64,000 bases of DNA from Candidatus Eiseniibacteriota bacterium (GTDB taxonomy: Bacteria > Eisenbacteria > RBG-16-71-46): positions 39,983 through 103,982 of the forward strand of contig JADJLL010000016.1 in assembly GCA_016710095.1 (NCBI GenBank), read 5' to 3'. Position 1 is the first letter of the stretch. Every line of letters begins with the position of its first letter. The notes below the pieces were generated by a model. It was not told where the DNA came from, made no database searches, and worked only from the letters and a program-made list of their open reading frames with translations. The translations under genes were made by a program, and so were the position numbers. This document shows, piece after piece, positions 56,841-64,000 of this stretch.

Positions 56841-58880
56841 CTACCAGATGCGGGCGCGCAGTTCCTGCTTGCGCACCATTTCGTCGCCTTCCTTGCAGCC
56901 GAAGGCCTTCGCGAACTCGTCGAGGTTCGACAGCGGGCCGTTCACGCGCCAGTGCGACGGCGAGTGCGGGTCGGTGAGCACCTGCGTGCGGAGCGACTCG
57001 TCGCGGTTGATGCGGCGCCACACGCCGGCGTAGCCGAGGAAGAAGCGCTGCTCCGGCGTGAAGCCGTCGATCTTCGTCTGCGGCTTGCCCGCGTTCGCCT
57101 TCTGGAACGCCGCATACGCGAGCGCGACGCCGCCCAGGTCGGCGATGTTCTCGCCGAGCGTGAGCTTGCCGTTCACGTGCATCGTGTCGAGCACGGTGTA
57201 CGAGGAGAACTGCGCCTCGACCTGGTTCGCGCGCGCCGTGTAGGCCGCCGCGTCCTCGGGCTTCCACCAGTCGCGCAGGTTGCCCGCGGCGTCGAACTGG
57301 CGGCCCTGGTCGTCGAAGCCGTGCGTCATCTCGTGGCCGATCACGGCGCCGATCGCGCCGTAGTTCACGGCGTCGTCCCAGTCGGGCGAGTAGAACGGCG
57401 GCTGCAGGATGCCGGCGGGGAAGTTGATGCTGTTGAACGTCGGGCTGTAGAACGCGTTCACGGTCGGCGGGGTCATGCGCCATTCGCCGCGGTCCACGGG
57501 CTTGCCGATCTTGCCGAAGTTGCGCGCGGTCTCGGCCTGGTTGGCCGACAGCCGGTTCTCGTACCACGAGCTGCGCGTCACCGTGACGCCCTCGTACGAG
57601 CGCCACTTGTCGGGATAGCCGATGCGCTCGGCGAACGCGTCGAGCTTCACGCGCGCAGCCTTCTTCGTCGCCTCGCTCATCCACTCGAGCGTCACGAGAC
57701 GGTCGGCGAGCGCGGCCTCGAGGTTCTCGACCATCGTGAGCGCGCGGCGGCGCGCTTCCGGCGTGAAGTACTTCTGCACGTACAGCTGGCCGAGCTGGTC
57801 GCCGAGATCGCCGTCGACCGCGCGCTGGCAGCGCTTCCAGCGCGGCTGCATCGCCCGCGCGCCGGACATGCGGCTCGCGAACGCGAAGTTCTCCTTGCCG
57901 AACGCTTCCGTGAGCGTGGGCGAGGCGTCGTCGAGCACCTTCCAGCGCAGGTACGCCTGCCAGTCGGCGAGCGCCGACGTGGCGAGCAGGGGCTCGAGCG
58001 TGCGCAGGAAGCCGGGGTGGCTGATGTTGAGCGAGTCGAGCGACGCGCGGCCGCGGCCCTTGAGGTACACGGACCAGTCGAACGACGGCGCCATGCCGCG
58101 CAGCGAATCGAACGGCAGGAAGTGGTACGAGGCCTTCGGATCGCGGCGCTGCACGTTGGTGAGGCAGCCCTTCGCGAGCGCGGTCTCGATCGCGAGCACG
58201 CGACCGGCGTCGGCCTTCGCCGCTTCGGGCGACGCGCCGCCGAGCACGAGCGTGCGCGCGACGTGATCGACGTACGCCGCGACGAGCGCGCGCGAGGTCG
58301 AGTCCGTCTTCAGGTAGTAGTCGCGGTCGGGCAGCGACAGTCCGCCCTGGCCGGTCTGGGCGATCACGCGATCGCTGTTCTTGATGTCCTGGCCCGAGCC
58401 GAAGTTGAACAGCACGCCGCGCACGCCGTGCGCGTGCAGCCACGCCACCTGCGCGGGCAGGTCGGCCGGGGACTTCATCGCGTCGATGCTCGAGAGCAGC
58501 GGCTGCACGGGCTTCAGGCCCGCGGCCTCGGCCGCGTTCGAGTCCATGCACGCGGCGAAGTAGTCGCCGACCATGCGCTCGGGTGAGCCCGGCTTCGCGG
58601 CCTTGTCGTTCGCGGCGGCCCGGAGGATGCCGTCGAGCGCGACCTGGTTGTTCTCCGCGAGTTCGCTGAACGCGCCCCAGTTGGAGTTGGTCGCGGGAAT
58701 CACCGCGGAGCGCTTCCAGCCGCCGCTGGCGAACTGGTCGAAGTCGCGGCAGGGCGCGCACGTGGTGTCGAAGTTCGCACGCGGGAAGATCGGGGGCGCG
58801 GGTTTGGCGCCGGCGGCGAACGCCGGGGCGGCGCAGGCGAGCGCGAGCGCGGCGGGAGCGAGAAGTCGGATGAGCTTCAT
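56841..58880 (-). CDS. Exported M13 zinc metallopeptidase, copy 2
   Basis: The 679-residue paralogue of copy 1 has a signal peptide (about residues 1-23, ALACAAPAFAAGA), NFDTTCAPCRDFDQFASGGW, the zinc site H516-E-M-T-H520 in GAVIGHEMTHGFDDQG, GENIADLGG and the C-terminal CKEGDEMVRKQELRARIW. The last residues are almost identical to copy 1, whereas the middle differs more. GAGG lies upstream of ATG 58880. Both copies keep all catalytic residues. They likely work in the periplasm on peptides, perhaps with the secreted S8 protease, which is inference. Confidence 0.93.
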   Translation of the reverse strand: MKLIRLLAPAALALACAAPAFAAGAKPAPPIFPRANFDTTCAPCRDFDQFASGGWKRSAVIPATNSNWGAFSELAENNQVALDGILRAAANDKAAKPGSPERMVGDYFAACMDSNAAEAAGLKPVQPLLSSIDAMKSPADLPAQVAWLHAHGVRGVLFNFGSGQDIKNSDRVIAQTGQGGLSLPDRDYYLKTDSTSRALVAAYVDHVARTLVLGGASPEAAKADAGRVLAIETALAKGCLTNVQRRDPKASYHFLPFDSLRGMAPSFDWSVYLKGRGRASLDSLNISHPGFLRTLEPLLATSALADWQAYLRWKVLDDASPTLTEAFGKENFAFASRMSGARAMQPRWKRCQRAVDGDLGDQLGQLYVQKYFTPEARRRALTMVENLEAALADRLVTLEWMSEATKKAARVKLDAFAERIGYPDKWRSYEGVTVTRSSWYENRLSANQAETARNFGKIGKPVDRGEWRMTPPTVNAFYSPTFNSINFPAGILQPPFYSPDWDDAVNYGAIGAVIGHEMTHGFDDQGRQFDAAGNLRDWWKPEDAAAYTARANQVEAQFSSYTVLDTMHVNGKLTLGENIADLGGVALAYAAFQKANAGKPQTKIDGFTPEQRFFLGYAGVWRRINRDESLRTQVLTDPHSPSHWRVNGPLSNLDEFAKAFGCKEGDEMVRKQELRARIW

Positions 58881-59051
58881 CGGACGACGACCTCGGGGGA
58901 CGGAGACGGGAGCAGAAGCGCGGGGAAGGGGGCCCGCAGGGAGCGACGAACGCCGCAGGCTAGGGCACGAGCGGCCGGATGCGACGTCCGTTCCCGACGA
59001 GTGCGGCGAGAGCGGTTCCTGAGTGCGGCGCCGCGCGCCGCCCGGCCGACG

Positions 59052-60581
59052 TCAGCGCACGAGGCGCAGCGCGAACGTGGCGCGCCAGCGCGCGTCTTCC
59101 GCGTCCGCCACGTGCGCGGCGTTCTCGAGCCACGCGCGTCCCGCGCGCACCGACACGTCGATCCCCGTCGCGGGCCACCAGCGCAGCTCGCCCTCGAGCG
59201 TGCGCTCGCGCTCGACGACGCCCGCGAGCGAGGCGGGCGAGGGCGGAGGCGTGTCGGGCGTGATCGCGTCGTCGATGCTCTCTTCGCCGCGCTCGGTGCG
59301 CGAGGCGAGCAGCGTGCACTGCAGGTCGCGGCCGGGATCCGCGGTCGCGCGCAGGTGCAGCCGCCGCGTGCCCGGTCCTTCGAACCAGCCGATCGGGCGG
59401 CCCTGCGCCTCGTGCGATCGGCCGTAGAACGACGAGTAGGTCCAGCGCGACATCCACGTGTACTCGGCGTTCCACGTCACGCGCGCCTCGCCGATCTCGC
59501 TCGCGCCGTCCCAGCCCGCCTGCCAGCCGTACTTGTTCGGCACCTGCGCGGTGCGCGCGTGCACGTCGTCGAGCAGCAGCTCGCCGTAGATGCGCGAGCC
59601 GTCCGCGACGCGCACCGACGCGTCGAACGACATCATCACGTTGTTGCGGTTCGCCTCCGGCGTGCCCGGCGAATCCTGGTCGAGCAGGCGCTGCACCACC
59701 GAGTAGGGAATCACGCCCGCGAGGTAGAGCCCCTGCCAGCCGCTCGAACGGTAGCGCGCGGCTTCCGCGACGCCGACGCGCGCCCACGATCGCGGCTGCC
59801 ACTCGAGGCGGTGCGCGGCGAGCTGTTCGCCGCGGCCGGGCTGCGTCGTGGCGTCGAACAGGAAGAGGTCCGCGCGCCACGGCTCGATGCGCGTGTGCAG
59901 CATGAGGCCCGTGAGCGGCGCCGAGGTCTTCGAGAGCAGCAGCGAGCCTTCCTCGCCCGGTCCCCAGTGCCAGCGGCCGCGTCCGATCTGTGCGCTCCAG
60001 CGCGTGCCGGAGGTGTACGACAGCCAGCTCTCTTCCGTGCCCGCCGCGAGGTCGGTGCCGTAGACGACGGCGTCGCTGAACGCGCGCACGCCCGCGAGCT
60101 GCCCGACGTAGAGATGCGAGTACGCGAGCCAGCGCTCCATGCGGAGCGCCGTGCGCACGTGCAGGCCGGAGCCGTCCGCCCAGTCCGACGCGCGGCCGTC
60201 CCACGTGCGCGCGCCCTCGAGTCCCGTGGACAGTTCGACGCGCAGGTCGTCCGGCCAGTCGCGCTGCAGCAGGCGCGGCGTGGCGCCGATCGTGTGCGCG
60301 TCCGCCGCCCACTCGCGCGCTCGTGCGCGCTCGAGCCGGCGCAACGCGAGGCCACGCGCGCCGCTCGCGGTTCCCCACGAGGAATCGCCGCGCAGCTCGA
60401 TCCACTGCAGCGGTCGCGAGTTCAGGTGGGGCAGAGCGGGCCGCGTCGGCGCGGGCTCGTACAGGTCGAGCACGCGCAGCTCGGCCTCGAGCGGATCGCC
60501 CACCGGCAGGAACTGCGCCGGGGAGGCGAAGGCCGGAGCGGCGCACAGCACGATCAGGAACGGGAGGGTGCGAAGTCGCAT
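59052..60581 (-). CDS. Wzi-like outer-membrane beta-barrel (capsule assembly family)
   Basis: The 509-residue exported protein has a signal peptide (MRLRTLPFLIVLCAAPAFAS) and alternating aromatic beta strands throughout. Family-like blocks are PVGDPLEAELRVLDL near the N-terminus and IGRGRWHWGPGEEGSLLLSKT, the tryptophan-rich segment typical of capsule-assembly Wzi proteins, then NNVMMSFDASVRVAD and a final strand ending in LRLVR, as outer-membrane barrels end in aromatic or hydrophobic strands. Wzi holds capsule at the surface. Start 60581 has the -10 element only eight bases ahead and no Shine-Dalgarno, so translation may be leaderless. Confidence 0.72.
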   Translation of the reverse strand: MRLRTLPFLIVLCAAPAFASPAQFLPVGDPLEAELRVLDLYEPAPTRPALPHLNSRPLQWIELRGDSSWGTASGARGLALRRLERARAREWAADAHTIGATPRLLQRDWPDDLRVELSTGLEGARTWDGRASDWADGSGLHVRTALRMERWLAYSHLYVGQLAGVRAFSDAVVYGTDLAAGTEESWLSYTSGTRWSAQIGRGRWHWGPGEEGSLLLSKTSAPLTGLMLHTRIEPWRADLFLFDATTQPGRGEQLAAHRLEWQPRSWARVGVAEAARYRSSGWQGLYLAGVIPYSVVQRLLDQDSPGTPEANRNNVMMSFDASVRVADGSRIYGELLLDDVHARTAQVPNKYGWQAGWDGASEIGEARVTWNAEYTWMSRWTYSSFYGRSHEAQGRPIGWFEGPGTRRLHLRATADPGRDLQCTLLASRTERGEESIDDAITPDTPPPSPASLAGVVERERTLEGELRWWPATGIDVSVRAGRAWLENAAHVADAEDARWRATFALRLVR

Positions 60582-60589
60582 GGCGGCGG

Positions 60590-60618
60590 ATGCTAGGGAG
60601 CCGGGCCCGAAGGCGCAA
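60590..60618 (-). promoter_or_regulatory. Wzi-like gene promoter giving a leaderless mRNA
   Basis: Reverse strand: TTGCGC (60613-60618), 17 bases and TAGCAT (60590-60595), eight bases before the ATG. Transcription would start at about the start codon (60581-60584). Confidence 0.5.
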
Positions 60619-60644
60619 TCGCGCTCCGGCCGGGAGTCCGCACG

Positions 60645-60674
60645 TTGACCTCGGGCCGCGGCCGGGAGCACCCT
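60645..60674 (+). promoter_or_regulatory. Candidate promoter of the STAS-like gene
   Basis: TTGACC, 18 bases and CACCCT. The -35 fits the local pattern; the -10 is poor. The leader would be about 65 bases. Confidence 0.35.
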
Positions 60675-60744
60675 GCGTTCGAGCGCTCCCCCGCGCGTCG
60701 CAACCGTGGATCGAAGTCCCCCCATCGAGCACCCGGAGCCGCGC

Positions 60745-61176
60745 ATGGCGATCACCTATTCGGTTTCCGAAGATGGCGAACACATCGAGCTGTCGCTCAC
60801 GGGTGTGCTTGGTTCCGAGGAGTACGTCGCGTTCTTTCGTGAGGCGCTCGCGCACTCGGCTCCGCCGATCCGGATGCGCACGACGCTGATGACGCTCGAG
60901 CAGGGGGACGTGCGCGGGCTGTCGCTCGCGGCGGTCCGCGAGGTGGCGGAACTGAGCGCGGACGAAGCGCGCCGCAATCCCGGCCACCGCCGGATGGCGG
61001 TGCTCGTCTCGGACCCGCTGACCTACGGTCTCGTCCGGCAGTGGGACCTGTTCACGAACGATCCCCACCAGCGGTTGGAGTTCTTCCGTGAGCGCGCCGA
61101 CGCCGAAGCCTGGCTCGAGATGCAGCGGGAGACGGCTCCGCCGCCCGGCGCCGCCCGTCCGGCGACCGAAGCCTGA
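60745..61176 (+). CDS. SpoIIAA/STAS-like protein
   Basis: The 143-residue soluble protein begins MAITYSVSEDGEHIELSLTG and has a helix (LGSEEYVAFFREALAHS), a strand (RMRTTLMTLEQGDVRG), and MAVLVSDPLTYGLVRQWDLF, then ERADAEAWLEMQ. This is the SpoIIAA-like (STAS/SEC14) pattern found in many small bacterial proteins that bind lipids or act as regulators. No conserved Ser of anti-anti-sigma factors is obvious in the expected loop. GGAG lies six bases before ATG 60745. It is monocistronic between the divergent Wzi-like gene and valS. Confidence 0.6.
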   Translation: MAITYSVSEDGEHIELSLTGVLGSEEYVAFFREALAHSAPPIRMRTTLMTLEQGDVRGLSLAAVREVAELSADEARRNPGHRRMAVLVSDPLTYGLVRQWDLFTNDPHQRLEFFRERADAEAWLEMQRETAPPPGAARPATEA

Positions 61177-61210
61177 CCGCTCCCCGAGCGGCCTCGGGGC
61201 ACGCCCGGAT

Positions 61211-61240
61211 TTGACCCACCCGGCGGGCCGCCGGTAACGT
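61211..61240 (+). promoter_or_regulatory. valS promoter
   Basis: TTGACC (61211-61216), 18 bases and TAACGT (61235-61240). Transcription would start near 61247, leaving a leader of about 93 bases. I see no T-box structure in it. Confidence 0.65.
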
Positions 61241-61339
61241 CGCGCCCCTCGTTCCGGCTACGGCTTTGCGGCCGTCCGTGTGCTCCCCCGGACCGGTCCC
61301 GGCCAGTCGCCGCGACTCATCTTTCTGAAGGAGGCCTTC

Positions 61340-64000
<2,661 letters not shown>

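Overview
The window is about 70% GC, densely coded, with many GTG starts and 4-base ATGA/GTGA gene overlaps. It looks chromosomal: there is no transposase, phage gene, CRISPR array, rRNA or tRNA. Diderm traits (Wzi-like outer-membrane barrel, LpxL/PatA-type acyltransferase, meso-DAP-type MurE), flagellar regulators, an MglA-type GTPase and a secreted subtilase with a FlgD-Ig/T9SS-like C-terminus suggest an uncultured high-GC member of the FCB group or a relative, for example Candidatus Eisenbacteria. That placement is inference.

Layout. (1) 1-3779: end of a surface-glycan locus with two GT4 glycosyltransferases and a polytopic GT-C enzyme. (2) 3850-22560: a dcw cluster, mraZ-STAS-rsmH-ftsL-ftsI-murE-murF-mraY-murD-ftsW-murG-murC-ftsQ-ftsA-ftsZ-TPR, behind a mraZ operator. 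It lacks murB and ddl and carries an unusual STAS gene between mraZ and rsmH. (3) 22575-34291: rpmB, a 1,841-residue S8 protease with three repeat modules, recG, and a reverse-strand unit of acyltransferase, PimA-like GT4 and MFS transporter. (4) 34575-40585: a small unknown protein, an MglA-like GTPase with a long tail, a small exported protein, an orphan trpA and a membrane PP2C/SpoIIE phosphatase. (5) 40650-50030: a flagellar and signalling control block without structural flagellar genes: csrA, a FlgM-like gene, NtrB/NtrC-type pair, CheY-like regulator, orphan sigma-4-like protein, small unknown protein, flhG, fliA, a DHp-only protein, a diguanylate cyclase and a hybrid receiver-GAF-kinase. 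(6) 50213-54660: a polysaccharide-copolymerase-like protein with a decayed ATPase domain, a glycosyltransferase-like protein, a sugar epimerase and a thioesterase. (7) 54736-64000: tandem M13 metallopeptidases, a Wzi-like barrel, a STAS-like protein and valS, which runs to the window edge.

Regulatory signals are unusually readable. Several probable housekeeping promoters fit TTGAC(A/C)-N18-TAnnnT. A near-perfect sigma-54 site (44220-44235) precedes the operon holding flhG and fliA. Two sigma-28-like sites ending in GCCGATA(A/C) precede csrA and the MglA-like gene. Together they suggest a flagellar cascade: NtrC-type activator and sigma-54, then FliA, then csrA/flgM and the GTPase. Promoters of recG and the Wzi-like gene sit so close to the start codon that the mRNAs may be leaderless.

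At least six conserved genes (mraY, recG, the MFS gene, the MglA-like gene, the NtrC-type gene, valS) carry apparent single-base frameshifts. Several of these genes are essential in most bacteria, so uncorrected indels in the assembly are the likeliest cause; their protein ends should be read as reconstructed here.
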